This document shows, one piece after another, positions 1 through 8,327 of a stretch of 64,000 bases of DNA. Made by a program: the position numbers and the translations under genes. The DNA is from Hominenteromicrobium sp964531265 (GTDB taxonomy: Bacteria; Bacillota; Clostridia; Oscillospirales; Acutalibacteraceae). Below the pieces are notes generated by a model. That model was not told where the DNA came from, did not search any database, and saw nothing but the letters and a program-made list of their open reading frames with translations. Location: contig CAZHDW010000001.1 in the NCBI GenBank assembly GCA_964531265.1, forward strand, positions 62,001-126,000. Direction: 5' to 3'. Every line of letters starts with the position of its first letter. Position 1 is the first letter of the stretch.

Positions 1-1131
1 CGGCTTACATATCCACTGAGGGAGCACGGCAGAGTTGAGAGAAGCGATTTTGACATACCTTTTCTTTCAAAATGCGGACGTGCGGCGGAGATACGCGATG
101 CCGTCAATAACGAATATAAGGAGCTTTTGGTAAAGGAGGGGGCGAGAATGAGAGCCGAGCAGGTGAGGGCGGTTGTTGAGGAGCATTTTCGTTCCACCTC
201 ACAGATGCTCGGTGATATGGCGGAGGAGTTTGAGCAGTATCATAATTTCGATGAGCAGAGTGCGGAGCTTGCGAGAGAGGTATTGCGACGCCATGAGATA
301 ACACCGCTCGAGGTCTGCTGCAGAATCGACAAATTCGGCCGAATGTCCGTTGAAGCGAATGTCATAAAACCCTGCGGTGTGCATGTCAATAAGGGCCAGC
401 TTACAAGGGCTATGTCCGCTGCCTGCGGAAGAACCTTTGCGCAGCCGGGGATAACCTCGTACGGCGAGAGGATGAGGCTGCTGTGGAGTCAGCGACCGGT
501 ATATTCGGTGGAACGCGGCTTTTCGCAGCATTCAAACGGCGGTGCGGCGATGTGCGGAGACTGTGCGGCAGCCTTTGAGGACGGCAGCGGAAGGTATTTC
601 TCTGTGCTCAGTGACGGCATGGGTACCGGAAGCCGTGCCGCAGTGGACGGAACCATGACGGCTTCGATGGCACGCTCCATGCTGAAGGCCGGTATCGGCT
701 TTGAAAGCACACTTCGCATGATAAATTCCGCTATGCTCGCAAAGGGTGAGGATGAATCGCTTGCAACGCTCGATGTTGTCAGCATAGATATGTTCACGGG
801 GGAAGTTCAATTGAGAAAGGCTGGAGCCGCAGGCACTGTGCTCAAGCGTCGCCGCCGCACGGAGTATCTGGAGGCCAAGAGCGTCCCAGTTGGTATAATG
901 CCGGAGGTTAATTTTGCCAGAAGCGAAAAAACGGTGGATTCCGGAGACATGATAGTAATGATATCCGACGGTGTTATTGCCTCGGGCACGGAATGGCTGA
1001 TTGACCTTGTCGGAAATACCCTTGAGGATGATCCACAGAGGCTTGCCGAGCAGATAGTGGACAGGGCCGTGAAGGACAGAGCGGACGGGCACGGGGACGA
1101 TGTGAGCGCCGTTGTTTTGATGATAAAGTAA
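1..1131 (+). CDS. spoIIE: Stage II sporulation protein E, 3' part (5' end outside window)
   Basis: Frame 1 is open from the first base of the window, so this is the C-terminal 376 residues of a longer protein. SpoIIE is a membrane-bound PP2C-type serine phosphatase that dephosphorylates SpoIIAA and so activates sigma-F in the forespore. The PP2C residues are visible: SDGMGTG, a second SDG in MISDGV, and GHGDD near the end. The stretch before the phosphatase domain also fits SpoIIE, with a conserved Cys and a helical linker region. The N-terminal membrane helices expected of the family lie upstream of the window. A shorter reading from 127 has no good ribosome site and would cut into conserved sequence, so I treat the gene as truncated only by the window edge. 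It marks the organism as a spore former. Confidence 0.9.
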   Translation, partial: RLTYPLREHGRVERSDFDIPFLSKCGRAAEIRDAVNNEYKELLVKEGARMRAEQVRAVVEEHFRSTSQMLGDMAEEFEQYHNFDEQSAELAREVLRRHEITPLEVCCRIDKFGRMSVEANVIKPCGVHVNKGQLTRAMSAACGRTFAQPGITSYGERMRLLWSQRPVYSVERGFSQHSNGGAAMCGDCAAAFEDGSGRYFSVLSDGMGTGSRAAVDGTMTASMARSMLKAGIGFESTLRMINSAMLAKGEDESLATLDVVSIDMFTGEVQLRKAGAAGTVLKRRRRTEYLEAKSVPVGIMPEVNFARSEKTVDSGDMIVMISDGVIASGTEWLIDLVGNTLEDDPQRLAEQIVDRAVKDRADGHGDDVSAVVLMIK

Positions 1132-1153
1132 TAGCTTTATTTTTCGCTTAGTA

Positions 1154-1182
1154 TTGCGTAGACCTCTGTTATGTGGTATGAT
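1154..1182 (+). promoter_or_regulatory. Sigma-A promoter for malQ
   Basis: TTGCGT and TATGAT are separated by 17 bp, and TGG directly before the -10 gives an extended -10. Transcription would start near 1189, leaving a leader of about 60 nt before malQ. Confidence 0.65.
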
Positions 1183-1248
1183 TGAACAAGATTATGATAA
1201 AATAATCCGAAAATTAATATAAAAATTCCAAAAACGGAGGGGTTTACA

Positions 1249-2766
1249 ATGAATAAGCGTGCAAGCGGCGTGCTGATGCATGTCTCTTCGCTGCCGGGAG
1301 ATTTCGGCATAGGCTGCTTTGGCAAGGAGGCAAGAGCCTTTATAGATAAGCTGAGTGATGCCGGGTGCAGCTACTGGCAGGTGCTGCCATTTACACCGAC
1401 GGATGAGTATAATTCGCCGTATGCCAGTATTTCCGCCTTTGCGGGAAACCGCAATTTTATCGACCTTGAGCAGCTCTTCGAGGATGGTCTGCTGACCGAG
1501 GACGAGCTTCGCAGTCAGATGTACGCTAACCCGTATTCCGCGGCTTTTGATTTTTTGGAGCTTCGACGTATCCCCGTGCTGTACAGGGCTTTTACCCGTG
1601 CAGACGAGGCACTGCTTGACAGGGTGCGTGCCTTTGCCGAGGAAAACAGCCACTGGTTGCCCGATTATGCGCTGTATATCATACTTAAAGAAGCTAATCT
1701 CGGTATGGAGTGGTACGACTGGGAGGACGAGGGGCTTCGCCTGCATACCGAATCCGCAGTAAGCGCGGCCATGGAGGAGCACGCCGAGACGGTGCTGTTC
1801 ATGGAATTCATGCAGTATATTTTCTTTGAGCAGTGGAAAAAGCTGAAGGCCTATGCGAACAGCCGAGGTATCGAGATAATAGGTGATCTGCCGATATATG
1901 TAGCGCTGAACAGCGCCGATGTGTGGGCGAACAGGAGTCAGTTTGACCTGGATGAGGACGGAAAACCGAAGAATGTTGCCGGAGTGCCGCCGGATTATTT
2001 CAGTGAACTCGGCCAGAAATGGGGAAATCCGCTCTATAACTGGCAGGCGATGAAGGCTGACGGCTATCGTTGGTGGATGGACAGACTGCGTGCCAGCTTT
2101 GAACTGTTTGATGCGGTGAGAATAGATCATTTCCGCGCATTTTCGGCGTACTGGGCAGTGCCTGCCGAGGCTGAGACTGCCAAGGAGGGCAAATGGATTG
2201 AAGGCCCCAAAATGGACTTTTTCGACACGCTGAACAGGAATTTCGAGAATCCGAAGATCATTGCGGAGGATCTCGGCATAGTGGATGACGGAGTTATCGA
2301 GCTTCTGGAGCAGACCGGTCTGCCCGGAATGAGAGTGATGCAGTTCGGATTTATCGAGAACGCCGACAATATGCACCTGCCGCATAATTATCCGAAAAAC
2401 TCGGTGGCATATACCGGTACGCATGATAACAATACGCTGCTGGGCTGGCTTTGGGAGGCGTTGCCGAATGAGCGTGAGCATGCACTGGAATACTGCGGTT
2501 TCCCTGGTGGGGACTGGGCCGTCGGTGGCAGTGCAAGCGAATCCTGCCGATGCATGATCCGTGCGCTGTGGCAGAGTGCGGCAAACACGGTCATAGTGCC
2601 GATACAGGATCTCTGCGGCTTCGGAAAGGATACTAAGATGAATGTTCCCGGAGTTCCGAACGGCAACTGGGCGTTCAGAGTGACACGTGATCAGCTTAAG
2701 GGCATCGATTTCGAATGGCTGGAAAAGCTGAACCGCGTGTACTGGAGAACCAATACGGAGAAATAA
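1249..2766 (+). CDS. malQ: 4-alpha-glucanotransferase (amylomaltase)
   Basis: This GH77 enzyme moves alpha-1,4-glucan segments between maltodextrins in the cytoplasm, as part of glycogen or starch-oligosaccharide use. The protein is 505 residues, normal for bacterial MalQ without the long N-terminal extension. Visible GH77 motifs include DAVRIDHFR with the nucleophile Asp, AEDLG with the acid/base Glu, and TGTHDNNT. A GGAGG site sits about 8 bases before the ATG. It has its own promoter (1154-1182) and is followed by a repeat and a terminator hairpin shared with convergent tatD, so it is probably monocistronic. Confidence is high because motifs and length all agree. Confidence 0.96.
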   Translation: MNKRASGVLMHVSSLPGDFGIGCFGKEARAFIDKLSDAGCSYWQVLPFTPTDEYNSPYASISAFAGNRNFIDLEQLFEDGLLTEDELRSQMYANPYSAAFDFLELRRIPVLYRAFTRADEALLDRVRAFAEENSHWLPDYALYIILKEANLGMEWYDWEDEGLRLHTESAVSAAMEEHAETVLFMEFMQYIFFEQWKKLKAYANSRGIEIIGDLPIYVALNSADVWANRSQFDLDEDGKPKNVAGVPPDYFSELGQKWGNPLYNWQAMKADGYRWWMDRLRASFELFDAVRIDHFRAFSAYWAVPAEAETAKEGKWIEGPKMDFFDTLNRNFENPKIIAEDLGIVDDGVIELLEQTGLPGMRVMQFGFIENADNMHLPHNYPKNSVAYTGTHDNNTLLGWLWEALPNEREHALEYCGFPGGDWAVGGSASESCRCMIRALWQSAANTVIVPIQDLCGFGKDTKMNVPGVPNGNWAFRVTRDQLKGIDFEWLEKLNRVYWRTNTEK

Positions 2767-2831
2767 AAGAAGAGACGCGGTTCGTGAGGGCGAAACCTTG
2801 CTCGCTCGGAGAGAACCAAGGCGAGACGGAA

Positions 2832-2880
2832 AAGCCCTCTCAGTCACCTGAGGTGACAGCTCGCTTTACAAGGGAGCCTT
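2832..2880. repeat. Palindromic intergenic repeat (REP-like)
   Basis: The core GTCACCTGAGGTGAC (2843-2857) is a perfect hairpin, flanked by CCCTCT on the left and AGGGAG on the right. From memory, intergenic repeats with a GTCACC...GGTGAC core occur in many copies in Faecalibacterium and related genomes. I see one copy here, so dispersal is inferred, not shown. Confidence 0.45.
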
Positions 2881-2889
2881 GATAACACA

Positions 2890-2925
2890 AAATCCGACCT
2901 ATGATGATAATCATGGGTCGGATTT
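2890..2925. terminator. Bidirectional terminator between malQ and tatD
   Basis: AAATCCGACC pairs with GGGTCGGATTT, and the stem extends through ATGAT/ATCAT around a short loop. It lies between two converging genes and has an A/T-rich edge on each side. Confidence 0.7.
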
Positions 2926-2931
2926 ACTGCT

Positions 2932-3705
2932 TTATTCTGAAAACGGAATATTGAAGAGGCGGCAGGCGTTTTCATGTCCTGCACGAAGTACCTCCTGAAC
3001 GGTTATACCGCGGATCTCGGCGATCTTTGCGGCACTGTAGGCTATCATACTGCTATCGCAGCGCTTACCTCTGAACGGAACCGGGGTAAGGTACGGCGCA
3101 TCGGTCTCGGTGAGAAGTCTGTCGAGGGGGATGTCTCTTACTACATCCACGCTGTGACGGGCATTTTTAAAGGTTACCACGCCGCCCATGCCGATATATA
3201 GCCCGAGAGAAACCGCCTCGCGAGCTATCTCGACACTGCCGGAAAAGCAGTGTATAACGCCCTTGGGACGATACTTGCGGAGTATCTCCATGGTGTCTCC
3301 GTGCGCGTCACGGTCATGTATCGCAACGGGGATGTCATACTTTGCGGCAAGCCGGAGCTGTGCCTCGAAGACCTCCTTCTGTCGTTCGCGTGGGCAGGCA
3401 TCCTCCCAGTAATAGTCCAGTCCGATCTCGCCTATGGCGACGATCTTCGGGTGGGACAGAAGCTTTTCCACGTCCTGAAGCCAGCTTTCCGGCAGGTCTG
3501 CAGCACACTCAGGATGAATTCCCACGGCGCCGTAGAAGTAGTCGTACTTGTCGCAGAGCTCCACGGTCTTTTCGAGACTTTCGTAATCTGCCGATATATT
3601 TATTATGCCGCATACTCCCTTTTGCGGAAGTATGGTGCCGAGCAGCTCTTCTCTGTCGGGATTGAACTGCTCGGAATCATAATGTGCGTGTGAATCAAAT
3701 ATCAT
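2932..3705 (-). CDS. tatD: TatD family metal-dependent hydrolase
   Basis: TatD-type TIM-barrel hydrolases are metal-dependent nucleases linked to DNA repair and RNA turnover. The 257-residue protein carries the family's metal ligands: DSHAHYD at the N-terminus, GEIGLDYY, HDRDAH, a following HCFSG and the late Asp in ETDAPYL. It lies 13 bp downstream of metG on the same strand, a very common gene order in Firmicutes, and probably shares the metG promoter at 5857-5885. Its transcript ends at the 2890-2925 hairpin. Confidence 0.93.
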   Translation of the reverse strand: MIFDSHAHYDSEQFNPDREELLGTILPQKGVCGIINISADYESLEKTVELCDKYDYFYGAVGIHPECAADLPESWLQDVEKLLSHPKIVAIGEIGLDYYWEDACPRERQKEVFEAQLRLAAKYDIPVAIHDRDAHGDTMEILRKYRPKGVIHCFSGSVEIAREAVSLGLYIGMGGVVTFKNARHSVDVVRDIPLDRLLTETDAPYLTPVPFRGKRCDSSMIAYSAAKIAEIRGITVQEVLRAGHENACRLFNIPFSE

Positions 3706-3718
3706 AAAGACTTCCTTA

Positions 3719-5671
3719 TCAGTGGATCATTGAGCCGGGGGCGATACCGTCAACGAAGATGACGCGTACATCGTCCTCTCCGGCATCGGCTGCAAGAATC
3801 ATGCCCTGGCTCTCAACTCCGCAGAGAACAGCTGGCTTGAGGTTTGCCACGATTACAACGCTGCGGCCGATGAGGTCTTCCGGCTTGTACCATTTCGCTA
3901 TGCCGGAGGCTACAGTGCGCGGTGTATCCGTGCCGTCATTGAGTGTGAGCTTGAGAAGTTTCTTGGCGCGCTTTATCGGCTCGCAGGCTGTTACCTTTGC
4001 AACGCGAAGCTCTACCTTGGAGAAATCCTCAATGCCGATCTGTGCCAGACCGACGATCTCTTTCTTCTCAGCCTCGGGCTCTTCCTTGGGTGCATACTTT
4101 GCCTGAACTGCGGCGATTTTCTCTTCCATTTCCTTTGCATCGATTCTTGCAAAGAGGATCTCCGGCTTTTCGGTTACCTTGCCGCCGTTCGGATAGAGGC
4201 CGAAGGAAGCGAGGGTGTCAAACTCGCGTACGGAGGTGTTGAGCTGTGCGCAGATCTTCTCCGCTGTGTCGGGCATGAACGGCAGGAGGAGGGAAGCGCC
4301 GATGCAGATGCTTTCAACAAGATTATAGAGAACTGTGGAAAGACGGTCTGCCTTTGTCTCGTCCTTTGCAAGTGCCCACGGCATGGTTTCATCGATATAT
4401 TTATTGCAGCGCTTGAAGAGGGAGAATATCTCTGTGATTGCATCGGCCACACGGAGCTGCTCCATCTTGCTCTCGACAACTGCCTTTGTGTTGAGGACTA
4501 CGGACTTGAGCTCATCGTCGATCGGCTCGGAAACGCCCTTGTCCGCGACGATACCGCCGAAGTACTTGTTGCTCATGGAAATCGTACGGTTAACAAGGTT
4601 ACCGAGAACGTTCGCGAGGTCTGCGTTTGTGCGCTCTATCATGAGATCCCATGTGATGGTGCCGTCGGACTCGAACGGCATCTCGTGCAGAACGAAGTAA
4701 CGGACTGCATCCACACCGAAGAGCTCTACAAGGTCATCTGCATAAATAACATTGCCCTTGGATTTACTCATCTTGCCGCCGTTCATGAGCAGCCACGGAT
4801 GACCGAATATCTGCTTGGGCAGGGGAAGATCGAGAGCCATGAGGAAGATGGGCCAGTAGATCGTGTGGAAGCGGATGATATCCTTACCGATGAGGTGAAG
4901 GTCTGCCGGCCAGTCGCGCTTGAATTGCTCGGTGCTGTTGCCGTCGCAGTCGTAGCCGATACCGGTGATATAGTTTGTAAGTGCGTCGAGCCATACATAG
5001 ACAACATGGCGGTCATCAAAATCGACCGGAATGCCCCACTTGAAGGAGGTTCTGGAAACGCAGAGATCCTGCAGACCGGGCAGCAGGAAGTTGTTCATCA
5101 TCTCATTCTTGCGCTGTACCGGCTGAATGAACTCGGGGTGGGTGTTGATATGCTCGATGAGGCGGTCGGCATATTTGCTCATTTTGAAGAAGTAAGCCTC
5201 CTCCTTGGCCGGCTGAACGGGTCTGCCGCAATCCGGGCACTTGCCGTCAACAAGCTGGCTCTCGGTGAAGAAGGACTCACAGGGTGTGCAGTACATGCCC
5301 TCGTAGTGACCCTTGTAGATATCGCCCTGCTCATAGAGCTTCTTGAATATCTTCTGTACCTGCTTCTCATGATAGTCGTCAGTGGTACGGATGAACTTAT
5401 CGTAGGAGGTGTTCATTACGTCCCAGTTTGCCTTGACTACGCCTGCTATCTTATCGACATACTCCTTCGGAGAAATGCCGGCCTCCTTAGCCTTTTCTTC
5501 TATCTTCTGACCGTGCTCATCCGTGCCGGTCTGGAAGAAAACATCATAGCCCTGCTGACGCTTGAAGCGTGCGATGCTGTCAGCCAGAACAATCTCATAG
5601 GTGTTGCCTATATGCGGACGGCTGGAGGTATAGGCTATTGCTGTTGTGATATAATACTTGGGTTTGTTCAT
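3719..5671 (-). CDS. metG: Methionyl-tRNA synthetase with C-terminal tRNA-binding domain
   Basis: This enzyme charges tRNA-Met. The 650-residue protein has the class I signatures in the form HIGN near residue 21 and KMSKSKGN, plus a zinc knuckle with CTPC and CPDCG in the connective peptide. After an Ala/Glu-rich linker it ends in an EMAP/Trbp111-like OB fold (from about residue 545, GIEDFSKVELRV), as in many Firmicutes MetRS. An AAAGGATGG site precedes the ATG. Transcription probably starts near 5850, which leaves only a short leader before the upstream 33-codon gene, so there is no room for a T-box riboswitch. Confidence 0.96.
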   Translation of the reverse strand: MNKPKYYITTAIAYTSSRPHIGNTYEIVLADSIARFKRQQGYDVFFQTGTDEHGQKIEEKAKEAGISPKEYVDKIAGVVKANWDVMNTSYDKFIRTTDDYHEKQVQKIFKKLYEQGDIYKGHYEGMYCTPCESFFTESQLVDGKCPDCGRPVQPAKEEAYFFKMSKYADRLIEHINTHPEFIQPVQRKNEMMNNFLLPGLQDLCVSRTSFKWGIPVDFDDRHVVYVWLDALTNYITGIGYDCDGNSTEQFKRDWPADLHLIGKDIIRFHTIYWPIFLMALDLPLPKQIFGHPWLLMNGGKMSKSKGNVIYADDLVELFGVDAVRYFVLHEMPFESDGTITWDLMIERTNADLANVLGNLVNRTISMSNKYFGGIVADKGVSEPIDDELKSVVLNTKAVVESKMEQLRVADAITEIFSLFKRCNKYIDETMPWALAKDETKADRLSTVLYNLVESICIGASLLLPFMPDTAEKICAQLNTSVREFDTLASFGLYPNGGKVTEKPEILFARIDAKEMEEKIAAVQAKYAPKEEPEAEKKEIVGLAQIGIEDFSKVELRVAKVTACEPIKRAKKLLKLTLNDGTDTPRTVASGIAKWYKPEDLIGRSVVIVANLKPAVLCGVESQGMILAADAGEDDVRVIFVDGIAPGSMIH

Positions 5672-5713
5672 TGTTATCCATCCTTTAATGCTGATGCGTT
5701 TTGCATGATTTGA

Positions 5714-5815
5714 TTAGGAAAAAAGTACGGCGACTAAGCCCGAAAGAAGCATCATCCCCGCAAGAAGAACAGCGGTTATGCGCACAAAGAGTTTTTTTGC
5801 CTTTTCTTTTTGCAT
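5714..5815 (-). CDS. 33-residue single-span membrane miniprotein (Prli42/DUF4044-like)
   Basis: This gene was found by reading the gap upstream of metG. An AGGAGG site (complement of 5825-5830) stands 9 bases before an ATG, which opens a 33-codon frame ending in TAA. The product has a short Lys-rich start (MQKEKAKK), then one hydrophobic helix rich in Val, Leu, Gly and Met that reaches almost to the C-terminus. This layout resembles the membrane miniproteins of Firmicutes such as Prli42, the stressosome anchor, and DUF4044. It sits between a good promoter and metG, with 42 bp to the metG start, so it should be co-transcribed. The coding call rests on ribosome site, placement and helix; the family link is inference. 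Confidence 0.6.
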   Translation of the reverse strand: MQKEKAKKLFVRITAVLLAGMMLLSGLVAVLFS

Positions 5816-5856
5816 GGAATTATCCCTCCTTTATGTTCAAGCATGAATTACATTTA

Positions 5857-5885
5857 ATTCTACCATTCTTTTCAGACTATGTAAA
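5857..5885 (-). promoter_or_regulatory. Promoter for miniprotein-metG-tatD operon
   Basis: Read on the minus strand: TTTACA, 17 bp, TAGAAT, with TGG before the -10. Start of transcription would be about 5850. It is divergent from the promoter at 5894-5922, with only 8 bp between the two -35 boxes. Confidence 0.65.
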
Positions 5886-5893
5886 GCGCTGAA

Positions 5894-5922
5894 TTGACTT
5901 TATTTTGTGCGTGCGGTACAAT
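5894..5922 (+). promoter_or_regulatory. Promoter for the pyridoxal-kinase-like gene
   Basis: TTGACT, 17 bp, TACAAT is near consensus. Transcription would begin near 5929, about 24 nt before the chosen start codon. Confidence 0.7.
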
Positions 5923-5952
5923 ATTCCACAGTATTATCGGGAGTTGATGATG

Positions 5953-6819
5953 ATGGAAAAGGAAATGCGGGTAGCTGCGATAAATGATATATCCGGTGCC
6001 GGAAAATGCGCTCTTACAATAGCCCTGCCGGTACTATCGGCGCTGGGGTGCGAGGTCTCTGTGCTGCCGACCGCCGTGCTCTCCACGCACACGGGAGGCT
6101 TTACCTCTCCGGTGTATGTGGATATGACGGATGAGATGAGCGAAATTGCAAAGCACTGGAAAAGGGAGGGCGCCGTATTTGAGGCGATGTACTCCGGCTT
6201 TCTCGGAAGCGAAAGGCAGATAGACATAGTGCGCGAGATATTCCGGATGAACCGTGAGGTGAACCCGGAGGTAAGGATTCTGGTCGATCCCGTTATGGGC
6301 GACCACGGAAAGCTTTACAAGACCTATACCGATGAAATGGCGGACGGAATGATACGCCTTTGCAGGGAGGCGGATATAATTGTGCCGAATATGACGGAGG
6401 CCTACCGAATACTCGGCGAAGAATACCGTGATGGCCCGTATACTGCCGCGGAAATAGAGAGAATACTCGAAAAGCTCAGTGCTCTCGGCCCGGATACGGT
6501 GATACTGACGGGTGTATGGTTTGACAGTGACAAAATAGGCGCCGCGTGCTTTGACAGGGAGCGCCGCGAGGCAAAATACATTTTGAACGAGCGCGTGCCG
6601 GGAGCCTTTCACGGGACGGGTGACCTTTTTGCGTCGATACTGCTCGGTGTCCTGATGCGCGGAGGCCGCGTTGAGGATGCCTGTGCCTGTGCCGCACGGG
6701 GGGTGGCCGAATGTATAAAGCAGACGGTTGAGGACGGCAGAGAGGACACCAGATGGGGTGTGAAATTCGAAAAATGCTTGCCTTTTTTGATGAAAGACGT
6801 GTTTGCTCTTGCAAAATGA
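5953..6819 (+). CDS. Pyridoxal/pyridoxamine kinase-like protein (ribokinase superfamily)
   Basis: Ribokinase-fold kinases of this type phosphorylate pyridoxal, pyridoxamine or pyridoxine to give the coenzyme form of vitamin B6. Visible signs are the N-terminal NDISG substrate loop, STHTGGF (the flap seen in PdxK/PdxY), DPVMGD, VPNMTEA, and the C-terminal GTGD motif with the catalytic Asp. Three in-frame ATGs occur at 5947, 5950 and 5953; 5953 gives the best spacing (9) from GGGAG. The gene has its own promoter and lies alone between metG and the paaK-ior operon. The -35 of the next operon lies inside its last codons. Confidence 0.85.
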   Translation: MEKEMRVAAINDISGAGKCALTIALPVLSALGCEVSVLPTAVLSTHTGGFTSPVYVDMTDEMSEIAKHWKREGAVFEAMYSGFLGSERQIDIVREIFRMNREVNPEVRILVDPVMGDHGKLYKTYTDEMADGMIRLCREADIIVPNMTEAYRILGEEYRDGPYTAAEIERILEKLSALGPDTVILTGVWFDSDKIGAACFDRERREAKYILNERVPGAFHGTGDLFASILLGVLMRGGRVEDACACAARGVAECIKQTVEDGREDTRWGVKFEKCLPFLMKDVFALAK

Positions 6820-6837
6820 CCAAATTTGATATATGAT
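6809..6837 (+). promoter_or_regulatory. Promoter for the paaK-ior operon
   Basis: TTGCAA, 17 bp, TATGAT. The -35 overlaps the end of the kinase gene. The leader of about 85 nt contains a small stem TCACA/TGTGA (6852-6867) and a weaker GC-rich GCCGC/GGCGGC pair near 6890-6905. I could not match it to a known riboswitch. Confidence 0.55.
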
Positions 6838-6927
6838 TAAACCTAAAGATTTCACACGTTGATGTGATAATTTACGAGCTGCCGCGCCCATGCCTGCTGG
6901 CGGCGTACCGGAAGGGTTGAATATATC

Positions 6928-8247
6928 ATGTTTTTTCAGAAGGATATTGAGACCATGAAGCGCAGTGACCTTGAAGCCTTACAGCTCGAGCGTCTTCGCA
7001 GAATGGTCGACTACTGCATAAATAATGTGCAGTTTTATAATGAGCGCCTTACCAAGGTCGGAATAACCTCCGGCGATAAGATAAAGACGCTTTCCGACAT
7101 ACAATACATACCGTTTACAACTAAGGATGATATTCGCGATCATTATCCGTTTGGTATGCTTGCGCGTCCGATGAAGGACATAGTGCGCATTCATGCTTCA
7201 AGCGGTACTACCGGCAAACCGACAGTTGGCGTGTACACTCAGAACGACCTTGACAATTGGTCGGATAATGTTGCGCGCCTGTGCATGGCTGCCGGTGTGA
7301 CAAGTGAGGATATCATCCAAATTTCTTTTGGCTACGGTTTGTTTACGGGTGCTCTGGGACTGCACTACGGCCTTGAAAAGCTCGGTGCGACTGTCATACC
7401 GGCTTCCTCCGGAAACAGCGAGAAGCAGCTCATGATGCTGAGGGATTTCGGAGTTACGGGCCTTGTTGCAACACCGTCCTATGCGATATATCTGAGCGAG
7501 CTTGTACGCGAGGGCGAATATCCGCTGTCCGATTATAAGCTGAAGCACGGTATACTCGGCAGTGAGGGCTGCACGCAGGAGATGCGCGACAGGATAGAGC
7601 ATAATTTCGGAATAACCGTAACGGATAACTACGGAATGACGGAGCTGGGTGGCCCGGGCGTTTCCGGTGAATGCGAGATGAGAAACGGTCTGCATTTTGT
7701 TGAGGATGCGTTCCTGCCGGAAATCATCGACCCGAATACCCTTGAGAGAAAGCCGGCGGGAGAATCCGGCGAGCTGGTGGTAACGACTCTGCTGAGAGAG
7801 GGCTTCCCGGTACTTAGATACAGAACCAAGGATATCACAAGACTGAATTATGAAAAGTGCGAATGCGGCAGAACTCACGTGCGCATGGATAAGGTAATGG
7901 GCAGAACCGATGATATGCTCATCATCAAGGGCGTTAACGTGTTCCCATCCCAGATAGAGAGCGTGCTTGTTGGAACAAAGGGAATTTCCGATAAGATCGG
8001 CCCGCATTATCAGCTTATTATCCGCAGAAAGAACTATATGGATAATCTTGAGGTCAAGGTGGAGCTGATAGATGCATCTCTGCTTGATCGCTATCGTGAG
8101 CTTGAGGGCTTACAGCGCGATATACATGATAAGCTCAAGAGCGTGCTCGGCCTTGAAACCAAGGTAACACTGGCAGAGCCGAAGTCTCTTGAGAGATTCC
8201 AGGGCAAGGCAAAGAGAATCCTTGACCTGAGAGGAATGAGCGATTAA
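6928..8247 (+). CDS. paaK: Phenylacetate-CoA ligase (AMP-forming), first copy
   Basis: PaaK-type adenylate-forming enzymes join phenylacetate or related arylacetates to CoA using ATP. The 439-residue protein shows the AMP-binding loop ASSGTTGKPT, the YGMTELGGPG region, YRTKDI, and a C-terminal AMP-binding_C-like domain with GRTDDMLIIKGVNVFPSQIE. The ribosome site GGAAGGG is about 11 bases from the ATG. It opens a five-gene run with iorA, iorB, a second paaK and an ACT-domain gene. Next to an arylpyruvate oxidoreductase, its likely substrates are phenyl-, hydroxyphenyl- or indoleacetate. Confidence 0.93.
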   Translation: MFFQKDIETMKRSDLEALQLERLRRMVDYCINNVQFYNERLTKVGITSGDKIKTLSDIQYIPFTTKDDIRDHYPFGMLARPMKDIVRIHASSGTTGKPTVGVYTQNDLDNWSDNVARLCMAAGVTSEDIIQISFGYGLFTGALGLHYGLEKLGATVIPASSGNSEKQLMMLRDFGVTGLVATPSYAIYLSELVREGEYPLSDYKLKHGILGSEGCTQEMRDRIEHNFGITVTDNYGMTELGGPGVSGECEMRNGLHFVEDAFLPEIIDPNTLERKPAGESGELVVTTLLREGFPVLRYRTKDITRLNYEKCECGRTHVRMDKVMGRTDDMLIIKGVNVFPSQIESVLVGTKGISDKIGPHYQLIIRRKNYMDNLEVKVELIDASLLDRYRELEGLQRDIHDKLKSVLGLETKVTLAEPKSLERFQGKAKRILDLRGMSD

Positions 8248-8327
8248 CCGGGTCGATAAAAAGACCTTTTGAATGTATTAACGACAATAAGGCGGGCAGG
8301 GATGCCCTTTTAGGAAGGATGAGTTTT

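Noticed and set aside
1192..2847. 551-codon open frame antisense to malQ
   Set aside because: malQ is certain by motif. The antisense frame has no family features and arises from codon bias of the real gene.
5672..5850. T-box or methionine riboswitch ahead of metG
   Set aside because: The promoter lies only about 35 nt before the miniprotein start, leaving no room for such a leader.
5701..5892. 63-codon plus-strand frame upstream of the kinase gene
   Set aside because: Overlaps the miniprotein on the other strand and both divergent promoters; no ribosome site.
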